This document shows, in pieces, positions 16,330-24,726 of a DNA stretch of 57,686 bases. Position 1 is the stretch's first letter. Each line of letters begins with the position of its first letter. The stretch spans positions 1 to 57,686 of the forward strand of contig NZ_RJZE01000036.1 of the NCBI RefSeq assembly GCF_003986935.1. The letters are read 5' to 3'. Origin of the DNA: Paraburkholderia kururiensis JCM 10599 = LMG 19447. GTDB taxonomy: Bacteria > Pseudomonadota > Gammaproteobacteria > Burkholderiales > Burkholderiaceae. The notes below the pieces were generated by a model. The model saw only the letters and a program-made list of their open reading frames with translations. It was not told the origin of the DNA and ran no database searches. Both the position numbers and the translations under genes were made by a program.

Positions 16330-17271
16330 TCAGTCCTCGTCTTCCAGCGATCGTCGATGCGCGAGCAGCGCCATCAAACGCCGATCGCGCCAGCGGCTGC
16401 GTGCTTCGATGCGATCGCGTGGCAGCATGGCGCGCCGCGCTTCATCGAGCTTGCCGAGCGTCTCGGCAGACCACGTGAACGGCACGCGCGTTGCCGCGAT
16501 GCTGCGATACGTGCCGCCATATCGTGCGGCGTAATCGGCCACGCCGCCCGGCGCATTCAGATCGATGGTTTCGAACGGGCCCATGAACGACCAGCGCATG
16601 GCGAGGCCGTCGCGCATCACGGTGTCCAGATCGGCCGCGCTCGCATAGCCCTGTTCATAGAGGCTCAACGCTTCGTCCAGCACGGCACCTTGCAACCGGT
16701 TCAGCAAAAACCCCGAGATCTCTCGATTGACTGTTACGGGCTTCTGCCCCGCTTCCTCGTAAAGGGCTCGCGCGCGTTCCAAAGCTGCCGGCGTGGTCCA
16801 CGGCGCGCCGCACAGCTCCACAAGCGGCACGAGCGACGGCGGGTTCACAGGGTGTGCCACGAGGCATCGCGCACGGCCTTGCAGCCCTTCCGTAAAGGTG
16901 GACGCAGGCAGCCCCGACGTGGAACTTGCCAGCAAGGCATCGGGCTTCGTGAGCCGATCGAGTTCGATGAACATCGCGCGCTTCACTTCCACCACTTCCG
17001 CGATGTTCTCCTGCACGAGTTCCGCTTGCGCGACTGTTTCGGTAAGCGTTGAGCGCGCACCGATGCGCGACACGACAGTCTCCACCGGCTCATCGATAAG
17101 ACCGAACGAGGCCAGGTCCTGCACGCTCTCGCGGATTGCGGGAATCGCGCCCGCCAGCATGCCGGCGTCGGCATCGTAAATGCGCACCTCGAAGCCGCTG
17201 CGCGCGAACACGATGGCCCACGCGCGCCCGATGCGCCCTGCCCCGATCACCGCGATTGTTCTTGCTTGCAT
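16330..17271 (-). CDS. 3-hydroxyacyl-CoA dehydrogenase-family enzyme, L-gulonate 3-dehydrogenase-like
   Basis: A 313-residue NAD-dependent dehydrogenase of the lambda-crystallin type. The start is ATG 17271 (MQARTIAVIGAGRIGRAW), with the nucleotide-binding GAGRIG at 10-15. The catalytic His sits in VAHPVNPPSLVPLVEL and the conserved Asn in GFLLNRLQGA, followed by the C-terminal helical domain. Characterised relatives oxidise L-gulonate at C3 or carnitine at its 3-hydroxyl, giving 3-keto acids. Being in one operon with a BKACE enzyme, which cleaves beta-keto acids, makes a 3-keto acid product very plausible. Acyl-CoA substrates are less likely for this length and subgroup. Confidence 0.85.
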   Translation of the reverse strand: MQARTIAVIGAGRIGRAWAIVFARSGFEVRIYDADAGMLAGAIPAIRESVQDLASFGLIDEPVETVVSRIGARSTLTETVAQAELVQENIAEVVEVKRAMFIELDRLTKPDALLASSTSGLPASTFTEGLQGRARCLVAHPVNPPSLVPLVELCGAPWTTPAALERARALYEEAGQKPVTVNREISGFLLNRLQGAVLDEALSLYEQGYASAADLDTVMRDGLAMRWSFMGPFETIDLNAPGGVADYAARYGGTYRSIAATRVPFTWSAETLGKLDEARRAMLPRDRIEARSRWRDRRLMALLAHRRSLEDED

Positions 17272-17301
17272 ACGCTTTGTCCTCGCTATGGGTTGCAACG
17301 A

Positions 17302-19401
17302 TCAGGCGCGCTTGTCGCGCAACGTGATAACCGCCGCCAGCACGACGAGCCCGTTGATGATGTCTCTCACCGCGGGCGGTACGGTGGTGCCCGCGAGCAG
17401 CGTGCCAAGCGCGGTCAACAGAAGCGCGCCGCCGAATACGCCGAGATAGTGTCCGCGCCCGCCCGTGATGAGCGCGCCGCCCACCACCACCACGGCGATG
17501 GAAGGCAGCAGATACGGGTCACCCATGCCGAGGAACGCCTGCGAGCTGAAGCCCGCCAGCAGCAACCCGACGAGCGCCGAGCAGAGACCCGAAAGACAAT
17601 AAACCGCGATTAGCGTCGTGCCCACACGCACGCCCGAAAGCTTCGCGGCAATCGGCGAATTGCCCACCGCGTACACGCGGCGCCCAAACGGCGTGCGATG
17701 CAGCAAGAGCAGCGCGATAACGAGAAACACCGGCACGCTCCACGCCGCAAGCGAAAGCGGACCCAGTTTGCCGTTCGCGAATTCGCTGATCGCCGGAGGC
17801 GACCAGCCTTGTGGCGACCCGTTGCAGTAGATGAGCGTGAGGCCCTGCAACAGACCATTGGCGGCGAGCGTCACCACGATGGGCGGCAAGCCGAGCATCA
17901 CTACGCCCACGCCATTGAACACGCCGACGAGCAATCCCACGCAGAGCACGATCGGAACGGCCCACACCGCCGCTTCGTTGAGGCCATGCGTGAGCCCCGT
18001 CAACAACACACCGGATAGCGTAATGAGCCACGGCATGGAGAGATCGAGTCCGCCTGTGAGAATGACCGCGCCCTGGCCCAGCCCGAGAATCGCAAGAAAC
18101 AGCGTCAGCGTGAGCAGGCTGCTGTAAAAGTTCGCGCTGACAAGCACGCGCGGCCCATACACGAAGCCTGTGATGACCACCACGGCGAAGAAGAGCAGAT
18201 ATGCCGGCACGACGTACCTGGTCCACTCGCGATTGCGCTCGATCCAGTCGCCGATCACCCGGCCTTTCAATTCAGTGTTTTCGACAGGACGGAAGTCGCT
18301 CACTTCGAACGACACACGCCGCGCGTTCCTGTCGTTTCGCGCACGCGTGCCGGTTCGCACCGCCTTGAGCCACTGCGCCGCGTGACGCGCGCATTCGTGC
18401 GCGGCCGACTGTTTGCCAATGGACGAGCCCAGCACCGCAAGAATCAGGATCACCGCTTCGGCGATCGTCGTGAAGAATGCCGACACGTTCAGAACCAGCA
18501 GGATGTTCACGGTGATCATCAGCGTCATGGCGGCAAATACAGTGCCCACGCAACCGCCACGGCCACCGCCCAACAGCGTGCCTCCCAGCACGACAGCCGT
18601 GAACATGGAAAGCAGCAGAGGACGGCCAACGAGCGGATCGGCAGAACCCGTTTGCGCCGACACATAGAGGCCAGCCGCCGCGTAGAACATGCCTGCGAGC
18701 GCATAGGTCGCAATGCGATACCGCGTGACCGGCATGCCGTTCGCGTAGGCGCTGTCGGGGTCGCTGCCCAGCGCATAGATGCCCACGCCCAACCGTGTGC
18801 TCTTGATGAACGCCCAGACAAGCAGCGCGACGATCAACACGCCGGCGGACATCGGCACCTTCTCGGGAATCAGATCTGCCGTGAGCACGGCGCCGAACTG
18901 ATCGCCCACGCTGCCGCCGGGCTTGTTCTGGATGAGCAGCGTGAGGCCTTGCACCATGAACATGGTGGCGAGCGTAACGACGATGGATTGCAGACGGAAC
19001 CACGCAATCAGCGCACCGTTCATGAGCCCGATGCCGCCGCCAATCGCGAGGATCAGCGCCGCGCCGCCCCATTGCTCCACGGGAGAACCCTGCACGAAGC
19101 GCACGGCAAGCACGTTGGCGAGCGATACGACAGCGGACGCCGACAGATCGAAACCGCCCGAGAGCACAACGATGGTCTGCCCGATAGCCGCGAGCGCCAG
19201 CGTGGACGCACTCGAAATGACCGAGCCGACGTCATAGAATCCGACCGGCGTGGCGGATAACGCGACCCACGCCACGAGCATCAACACGAGCGCGCTGATG
19301 GCGATGATGAGCCCGCGATGATGATCGAGGCGCGCGCCCCATCCCACGCGCGCACCGGGGCGGACGATCTCGCTGTCGGGCGACGCAATGGCAATTTTCA
19401 T
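17302..19401 (-). CDS. Sugar ABC transporter, two fused RbsC-type permease domains
   Basis: A 699-residue inner-membrane protein formed of two complete RbsC-like permeases. The first (about 25-330) contains TIVVLSGGFDLSASAVVSLANVLA; a hydrophilic linker follows (about 335-385); the second (about 390-697) contains GAVILTGGLDLSMPWLITLS and the late GGRGHYLGVFGGALLLTAL. Such permeases normally assemble as two separate chains; here one chain could form the whole pore. The start is ATG 19401 with upstream GAGG. It follows the ATPase gene by 10 bases. No frameshift is seen, so the fusion is a genuine continuous frame. Confidence 0.9.
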   Translation of the reverse strand: MKIAIASPDSEIVRPGARVGWGARLDHHRGLIIAISALVLMLVAWVALSATPVGFYDVGSVISSASTLALAAIGQTIVVLSGGFDLSASAVVSLANVLAVRFVQGSPVEQWGGAALILAIGGGIGLMNGALIAWFRLQSIVVTLATMFMVQGLTLLIQNKPGGSVGDQFGAVLTADLIPEKVPMSAGVLIVALLVWAFIKSTRLGVGIYALGSDPDSAYANGMPVTRYRIATYALAGMFYAAAGLYVSAQTGSADPLVGRPLLLSMFTAVVLGGTLLGGGRGGCVGTVFAAMTLMITVNILLVLNVSAFFTTIAEAVILILAVLGSSIGKQSAAHECARHAAQWLKAVRTGTRARNDRNARRVSFEVSDFRPVENTELKGRVIGDWIERNREWTRYVVPAYLLFFAVVVITGFVYGPRVLVSANFYSSLLTLTLFLAILGLGQGAVILTGGLDLSMPWLITLSGVLLTGLTHGLNEAAVWAVPIVLCVGLLVGVFNGVGVVMLGLPPIVVTLAANGLLQGLTLIYCNGSPQGWSPPAISEFANGKLGPLSLAAWSVPVFLVIALLLLHRTPFGRRVYAVGNSPIAAKLSGVRVGTTLIAVYCLSGLCSALVGLLLAGFSSQAFLGMGDPYLLPSIAVVVVGGALITGGRGHYLGVFGGALLLTALGTLLAGTTVPPAVRDIINGLVVLAAVITLRDKRA

Positions 19402-19411
19402 GAGCAACCTC

Positions 19412-20929
19412 TCAGCTGGAAAGCATCTTGCGCATCACGTTCTCTTCGGTGAGCGCATCGCCCGATAGTTCGCCGACATTGCGGCCGCGGTACATCACCG
19501 AAACGCGATCGCACACGTTGACGAGTTCGGGCACATCGGTCGAATAGAACAGCACCGCGCCGCCCGCCGCCGCGAAGGCGCGCATCAGCACGAAGATCTG
19601 ATGCTTGGTGCCCACGTCGATGCCGCGCGTCGGGTCGAACATCAACCAGACGCGGCTTTGCGTGAGCAGCCACTTGGCCATCGCGATCTTCTGCTGATTG
19701 CCGCCCGAGAACGACAGACACGGTTTGTAGAGTGCGCGCGGATTCACTTCCATCTGCGCGAGCGAACGGCGGATCGCGGCCTGCTCGCGCTTGCGGTCGA
19801 TCAGCCCGAAACGCGAGTAGCGTCCTATCACCGGCAGCGACACGTTCTCGCCGCCGGGCAGGCGCAGGAAGAGCCCTTCGGTCTTGCGGTCTTCGGGCAG
19901 GAAGCTCGTGGATACGCCGGCCTTCAGCGAATCCGCCGTGGAGGTCAGCGTGACCGGCCGGCCGTCGATGCGAATCTCGCCGTCGTCGATATAGGTCGCA
20001 CCGAAGAGCGCCTCGAACAGCTCGCGCTGGCCCATGCCCTGCAGCGCGGCAATGCCGTGCACCTCGCCGGGCATGAGCGCAAGATCGAAATCTTCGACGA
20101 CGCTATCCACGCGGACGCTTCGGGCCTCGATGGCCGGCACCTGCGCTGCACCTTGCGCCTGCGCGGGCGGCGCAACCTTCGGCGGATACTTCGCTTCCAT
20201 CGAGCGGCCAATCACGAGGCGAATCACTTCGTCATCCGATATGTCGGCCGTATCGAATGCGCCCACGTCGCGCCCGTTGCGATACACCGTGAGGCTGTCG
20301 CAGAACTCGCGCACTTCCTGCATGCGGTGCGAGATAAACACGAAGGTCACGCCGCGTTCCTTCAGTTCGTCGATGCGCCTCGCAAGCCAGGCGACGTCGC
20401 GGCCGGAAAGCGCGGAGGTCGGCTCGTCGAGCAGCAGCACTTGCGGCGCGCGCACCATCGCCTTCGCGATTTCGATCTTCTGCCGAACGGGCAGAGAAAG
20501 GTCGCGAATGTAGGCGCCAGGCCGCACGTCCGCGAGTTCGAGACGATCGAGCCATTCAGCCGCTTTACGCTGCGCCTCGCGCTTTCTGATTCGCCCCAGA
20601 AAGCCCGTAGGCTCGTACGACATGAGCAGGTTCTGCGCAACCGTGAGATCGCGCACCAGCGTCATTTCCTGAAACGCCGTCTGCACGCCGGCGCGATGCG
20701 CGTCTTTCGGCCCGCGCATCGCGACCTCGCTGCCCATCACGCGGATGCTCCCCGCATCGGGCTGCATGAGCCCCGAAAGCAGCTTGACCGTGGTGGACTT
20801 GCCCGCGCCGTTCTCGCCGAGCAGCGCATGCACGGCGCCGCGCTTCACTTGAAACGATGCGCCGTCCAGCGCAACCGTCGCGCCGAAGCGCTTGGTGACC
20901 TTCTCGATATCGATCGCAAGCGATGTCAT
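19412..20929 (-). CDS. Sugar ABC transporter ATPase, RbsA/MglA type (double NBD)
   Basis: A 505-residue protein with two nucleotide-binding domains in tandem. The first has Walker A GENGAGKST (38-46), the signature region DLSLPVRQKIEIAKAMVRAP and Walker B VLLLDEPTSAL. The second (about 260-500) has the degenerate Walker A LQGMGQREL usual for this class, then LSFSGGNQQKIAMAKWL and WLMFDPTRGIDVGTK. It energises import of a monosaccharide or small polyol with the fused permease and the binding protein on either side; gene spacing is 10 and 26 bases. Confidence 0.95.
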   Translation of the reverse strand: MTSLAIDIEKVTKRFGATVALDGASFQVKRGAVHALLGENGAGKSTTVKLLSGLMQPDAGSIRVMGSEVAMRGPKDAHRAGVQTAFQEMTLVRDLTVAQNLLMSYEPTGFLGRIRKREAQRKAAEWLDRLELADVRPGAYIRDLSLPVRQKIEIAKAMVRAPQVLLLDEPTSALSGRDVAWLARRIDELKERGVTFVFISHRMQEVREFCDSLTVYRNGRDVGAFDTADISDDEVIRLVIGRSMEAKYPPKVAPPAQAQGAAQVPAIEARSVRVDSVVEDFDLALMPGEVHGIAALQGMGQRELFEALFGATYIDDGEIRIDGRPVTLTSTADSLKAGVSTSFLPEDRKTEGLFLRLPGGENVSLPVIGRYSRFGLIDRKREQAAIRRSLAQMEVNPRALYKPCLSFSGGNQQKIAMAKWLLTQSRVWLMFDPTRGIDVGTKHQIFVLMRAFAAAGGAVLFYSTDVPELVNVCDRVSVMYRGRNVGELSGDALTEENVMRKMLSS

Positions 20930-20955
20930 CGAATCACCTCCTCGTTGTGCCGCAG

Positions 20956-22095
20956 TCAGTCCTGGTTGCCGGTCAGCGCCGCATTGAAGCCCACTTCCTT
21001 CGTGTCGTCGGAATAGATGTCCGCGAACCAGCCCGGGGGCACCTTGTCGGGCGGGAACGCCGTACAGCCCGCCTTCAGTTCGTCGATGCTGCCGGTCTTG
21101 CAGAGCTTCGAGTCTGCGGTCTGCACGAGCGGCAGTTTCAACGTGACATGCGGCGGAAAGTCTTTGCCTTCCAGTTTTTGCACGGCGAGCTTGAGCGCCA
21201 TCGCGCCCGAATACGGCGGCGCACCGTACGAGATGGAGCGATAGCCGATGGCACGATAGGCGCCCTCACCCTTCACGGTGCCCGGCGGCAGCATCTGCAC
21301 GCGGTGTCCGTTTGACGATTCGCCCGCGCACGGCTTGATCTTGTCGTCGGCAATGCCCGCGTCCAGTTGCATCGATGCCGCCGTGAAGCAGCCCACCTGC
21401 ATCCACAGGCCGTCGATCTTGTCCCAGCTATGGGTTGCGAGAATCTTCGAGAGTTCGGTCTTCGCGGTGGCCTGGCTCCACATGCCAGTGCCTTCCGCAA
21501 TCACCTTGATGCCGGGGTATTTCGCGAACACGGCCTTGGCGGCTTCGGTGCGGGCGCGGTCCACGGAGGTGCCCGGCACGCCCGTAATCATCACGACATT
21601 GCCTTTGCCGTTGATCGTCTTCGCGAGCCATTCGGCGGTAACGGTGCCGGCCTGGTGCTGGTCGATGGTGACGTTGTGCGCGCACGGTTCGGTGACTTCA
21701 CCGTCGTAGGCGGCCACCACCACACCCTTCGAGCACGCGTTCTTGATGGCGCGATTGAGCGCCGTGGGCGAGATCGGGTAGATGATGATGGCCTTCGCGC
21801 CCGCCTGCACCATCGAGTTGATCTGCTGGATCTGTTTCTGTGCGTCCGTGCCCGCCACCTGTACTTCGAGATCCACCTTGTCCTTGAGCGCGGGCGTATT
21901 GGCCATTGCCTTGACCATGTTCGCGGCCTCGGTCTGCCAGTCGTTGCCCACATAGCTCATCGACAGGAACACCTTGTATTTGCCGGCCGCCACGGCAGGA
22001 CCCGAAACGGCGAGCGCGGCGGTGAATGCGAGGCCGAGTGCGAGGCTGAATGCAACCCGGCCCGCATGACGGATGCTGTGCGTCAATGCTTTCAT
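20956..22095 (-). CDS. Periplasmic sugar-binding protein, RbsB-like, cysteine-rich
   Basis: A 379-residue exported binding protein. The signal peptide (RHAGRVAFSLALGLAFTAAL) ends near AVAAG around residue 37. The mature protein is a type I periplasmic binding fold: GKYKVFLSMSYVGNDWQTEA first strand, QINSMVQAGAKAIIIYPISP, and the hinge segments VVAAYDGEV and VVMITGVPGTSVDRARTEA. Six cysteines (NACSKG, EPCAHN, VGCFTA, KPCAGE, KLCKTG, AGCTAF) are unusual for RbsB proteins and suggest disulfides. First transport gene of the operon, 41 bases after the lactonase-like gene. Ligand unknown; the context suggests a sugar, sugar lactone or polyol. Confidence 0.9.
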   Translation of the reverse strand: MKALTHSIRHAGRVAFSLALGLAFTAALAVSGPAVAAGKYKVFLSMSYVGNDWQTEAANMVKAMANTPALKDKVDLEVQVAGTDAQKQIQQINSMVQAGAKAIIIYPISPTALNRAIKNACSKGVVVAAYDGEVTEPCAHNVTIDQHQAGTVTAEWLAKTINGKGNVVMITGVPGTSVDRARTEAAKAVFAKYPGIKVIAEGTGMWSQATAKTELSKILATHSWDKIDGLWMQVGCFTAASMQLDAGIADDKIKPCAGESSNGHRVQMLPPGTVKGEGAYRAIGYRSISYGAPPYSGAMALKLAVQKLEGKDFPPHVTLKLPLVQTADSKLCKTGSIDELKAGCTAFPPDKVPPGWFADIYSDDTKEVGFNAALTGNQD

Positions 22096-22136
22096 GTCTT
22101 CCTCCGATGCTTCTTTATTGATGTGTGACTGCGCTT

Positions 22137-22922
22137 TTACTTCGCGACGTGCGGCAGGCGAGCGTTCGCCGGCAATACGATTCCCGCGCTACCGGGCAAG
22201 ACGTTGGGGTCGTGCCCGGGTATGACGAAGTCCGCGATCTGCCGGATACGCGCAAGCGTGTTCATCTCCGCCAGCGTTTCGTGCACGATGCCTACCGGCA
22301 CGAGGTCGACGATGTTTTCCATGCAGTTCGCGCAATCGCCCGCAATCAGCACGACACCGTCTTCCGTATCGACCGCAACAGACTGATGGCCTGGCGTGTG
22401 TCCTGGCGTGGGTACTACACGCACGCCGGGCACGATGTCGGTCACACCGTTCACGAAGTGCCAGCGGAAATACGCGAGCGGCTCGCGGCCAATCAGGAAT
22501 TCCTGGTAATACGTTGCCTGTGTGGGCAGCGGGTGACAGGCGTAGTCCCACTCCTTTTCCTGCACCACGAAACGCGCATTGCGAAAGAGCGTGTTGCCGC
22601 CCGAGTGGTCGTAATGCAGATGCGTGTTGATGACGATATCGACCTCGTCCGCGCGCCAGCCAACGTATTCCTTCAGCGCGCGCTCCAGCTTCTCCTCCGG
22701 TGCCTGATCGCAGGGACATACGAAGTTCGAGACCCAGCCCGGGTCGTGAATGCCGGTATCCACCACGATCTTTTTCTGCGCCCCGACGATCGCCGTGGAC
22801 CACACGGGCACCTTCATCTGTTGCCCGAAGTAACGGCCATAGACCTGCGACGAGCGGTCCACGGTAAGCCAGCCCGTCGGCATCGCGACCACTTTCAGTT
22901 TGCTGCGCGCACTGCCGTTCAC
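22137..22922 (-). CDS. N-acyl homoserine lactonase-family MBL hydrolase
   Basis: A 261-residue metallo-beta-lactamase-fold protein. I place the start at GTG 22922 (VNGSARSKLKVVAMPTGWLT) because GGAGGCATC lies right before it; the frame runs open further upstream into the next gene but without coding character. The metal motif NTHLHYDHSGGN is intact, with further ligands in PTPGHTPGHQ and IAGDCANCM. The group includes AHL lactonases (AiiA/AttM type) and other lactonases such as those acting on gamma-butyrolactone. In this operon a sugar-lactone role is more likely than quorum quenching. Cytosolic; 14 bases after BKACE. Confidence 0.88.
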   Translation of the reverse strand: MNGSARSKLKVVAMPTGWLTVDRSSQVYGRYFGQQMKVPVWSTAIVGAQKKIVVDTGIHDPGWVSNFVCPCDQAPEEKLERALKEYVGWRADEVDIVINTHLHYDHSGGNTLFRNARFVVQEKEWDYACHPLPTQATYYQEFLIGREPLAYFRWHFVNGVTDIVPGVRVVPTPGHTPGHQSVAVDTEDGVVLIAGDCANCMENIVDLVPVGIVHETLAEMNTLARIRQIADFVIPGHDPNVLPGSAGIVLPANARLPHVAK

Positions 22923-22936
22923 GATGCCTCCGCGTG

Positions 22937-23869
22937 TCAGAAGTTGGTTTGTGCTGCGCCCTTGAGTTGCAACATTTCGCGTGCCTCTGCGGGCGTCGCG
23001 ACGTCGAGCGAAAGCCCTTCGATCACCTGACGGATCTTGCGGACCTGCGCGGCACTCGATTCGGCAAGCTTGCCCGGTCCGAGCCACAGCGAGTCTTCCA
23101 GCCCGACGCGCACGTTCGATCCCTGCGCAACGCCGATCGAACCCAGCGGAATCTGATTGCGGCCTGCGCCCAGAATGGACCACACGTAGTCGTTCCCAAA
23201 CAGACGGTCGGCGGTGCGCCTCATGTGCGCGAGGTCTTCGGGATGCGGCCCGATGCCTCCCAGTAGACCGAACACGCTTTGCACGAAGAACGGCGGTTTC
23301 GCGAGCCCGCGATCCACGAAATGCGCGAGGTTGTAGAGATGCGAGATGTCGTAGCACTCGTACTCGAAGCGCGTGCCGTTCGCACTGCACGACGTGAGGA
23401 TGTATTCGATGTCCGCGAAAGTGTTCTTGAATACGAGATCGCGGCTGTTTTCCAGATGTTTGCGCTCCCAGTCGTACTTGAGGTCCTTGAAACGCTCCAG
23501 CATCGGATAAAGGCCGAAGTTCATCGACCCCATGTTGAGCGACGCCACTTCGGGCTTGAAGTGATGCGCGGGCTTGAGACGCTCGGCTACCGTCATATGC
23601 GGGCTGCCGCCCGTCGTGATGTTGATGACGGCGTCCGTTTCCGCCTTGATGCGCGGCAGGAAGGCCTGAAATACAGCAGGGTCTTGCGTGGGATGGCCGT
23701 CATCCGGATCGCGCGCATGCAGATGCAGAATCGCGGCACCTTCCTTCGCGGCGGCCAGCGCCGCGTCGCCGATCTGCTGCGGGGTGACGGGAAGATAAGG
23801 CGACATCGACGGCGTGTGGATCGCGCCCGTCGGTGCACACGTGATGATGACCTTGCGTTTCGTTGCCAT
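22937..23869 (-). CDS. Beta-keto acid cleavage enzyme (BKACE, DUF849)
   Basis: A 310-residue TIM-barrel protein starting at ATG 23869 (MATKRKVIITCAPTGAIHTP). The zinc pair is visible as His49-X-His51 in ILHLHARDPDDG, with the family features TDAVINITTGGSPHMT and EVASLNMGSMNFGL following. BKACE enzymes transfer the acetyl end of acetyl-CoA onto a beta-keto acid, giving acetoacetate and a new acyl-CoA (as in 3-keto-5-aminohexanoate cleavage, Kce) or the converse in dehydrocarnitine cleavage. Substrate is set by pocket residues I cannot score by eye. Co-transcribed with two dehydrogenases and lactonases, it probably takes a 3-keto sugar acid or similar. Confidence 0.9.
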   Translation of the reverse strand: MATKRKVIITCAPTGAIHTPSMSPYLPVTPQQIGDAALAAAKEGAAILHLHARDPDDGHPTQDPAVFQAFLPRIKAETDAVINITTGGSPHMTVAERLKPAHHFKPEVASLNMGSMNFGLYPMLERFKDLKYDWERKHLENSRDLVFKNTFADIEYILTSCSANGTRFEYECYDISHLYNLAHFVDRGLAKPPFFVQSVFGLLGGIGPHPEDLAHMRRTADRLFGNDYVWSILGAGRNQIPLGSIGVAQGSNVRVGLEDSLWLGPGKLAESSAAQVRKIRQVIEGLSLDVATPAEAREMLQLKGAAQTNF

Positions 23870-23889
23870 GTGTTCGGTCCTCGCTGTTC

Positions 23890-24696
23890 TCAGAGCACTT
23901 CGACATTGCCGCAGACGGAGATGGCCTGCCCCGAGATACCGCTGCCCGCCGGCGAACAGAGGAAGAGCGCGGTGGCGGCCACTTCCTCCGGCGTCGTCAT
24001 ACGGCGCAGCGAAATCTTCTCGAGGTATTGCTTCTCCATCTCTTCGTAAGAGAGATTCAATTGCGCCGCACGTGCGGCGATTACGCGCTCGATGCGCGGG
24101 CCTTTCACGATGCCCGGTTGAATTGCATTGACGCGAATGTTCGATGGGCCCAGTTCGATTGCAAGGCTCTTCGTGAGTCCGACCACGGCCCACTTGGTCG
24201 CCGAATACGGCGTGCGAAACGCGTAGCCGAGCCGGCCCGCCACCGACGAGAGCGCGATGATCGTTCCGCCGTTTTGCGCATTGCGCAGCAGCGGCACCGC
24301 GCGGCGCGCGAAATAGAACTGCGCATTGAGATTGACGTCGATCGTGGTTTCCCACTCTTTCACGTCGAATTCGTCGATGCCGCCTGTTGGACCTGCAATG
24401 CCCGCGTTGTTGACGAGCACGTCGAGTCCGCCCAGTTCTTTCTGCACGTCGGCAAACACGCGCTCGACGGCATCGCGATCGGATACGTCCGCGAGCGTTG
24501 CACTAATGCGGCTAGAGTCAGCGTTGGCTTGCGACTGGGCAAGCGCATCGATCGCATCGGCGCTCGCATCGCAGACATGCACGCGCGCACCCGTTTCAAC
24601 GAAGGCCCGCGCGATTACGAGCCCAATGCCCGATGCGCCGCCTGTAATGAGCACGCGCAAGCCCGCGTGCGGTTTCAGCATCTGCAGAACCGTCAT
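23890..24696 (-). CDS. Short-chain dehydrogenase/reductase
   Basis: A 268-residue classical SDR with cofactor motif TGGASGIG at 18-25, NNAG in the fourth strand, the catalytic Ser in IALSSVAG and the catalytic pair in YSATK. An Asp after the second strand (VHVCDASADAI) favours NAD over NADP. It is the second gene of the operon after the GntR regulator, 20 bases before BKACE. It may oxidise the imported sugar to a lactone or oxidise a hydroxy acid; the sequence does not decide. Confidence 0.9.
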   Translation of the reverse strand: MTVLQMLKPHAGLRVLITGGASGIGLVIARAFVETGARVHVCDASADAIDALAQSQANADSSRISATLADVSDRDAVERVFADVQKELGGLDVLVNNAGIAGPTGGIDEFDVKEWETTIDVNLNAQFYFARRAVPLLRNAQNGGTIIALSSVAGRLGYAFRTPYSATKWAVVGLTKSLAIELGPSNIRVNAIQPGIVKGPRIERVIAARAAQLNLSYEEMEKQYLEKISLRRMTTPEEVAATALFLCSPAGSGISGQAISVCGNVEVL

Positions 24697-24726
24697 TGCC
24701 TTTCTCCGTTTTCTTGTGCGTCAGCT

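Noticed and set aside
15703..17052. 449-codon plus-strand frame
   Set aside because: It lies antisense to the SMP-30 and dehydrogenase genes, with no recognisable features.
14506..23000. Idea that the two MBL hydrolases form a quorum-quenching locus
   Set aside because: No LuxI/LuxR-type gene is present, and both are embedded in transporter/catabolic operons, so sugar-lactone or other ester hydrolysis is the simpler reading.
22923..23390. N-terminal extension of the lactonase-like frame up to 23390
   Set aside because: It overlaps BKACE and lacks coding character; GGAGG before GTG 22922 marks the true start.
16330..23869. Carnitine degradation by L-carnitine dehydrogenase plus BKACE
   Set aside because: The dehydrogenase N-terminus looks like lambda-crystallin/L-gulonate 3-dehydrogenase rather than carnitine dehydrogenase, the importer is of sugar type, and no thioesterase or betaine genes are linked; kept only as a fallback.
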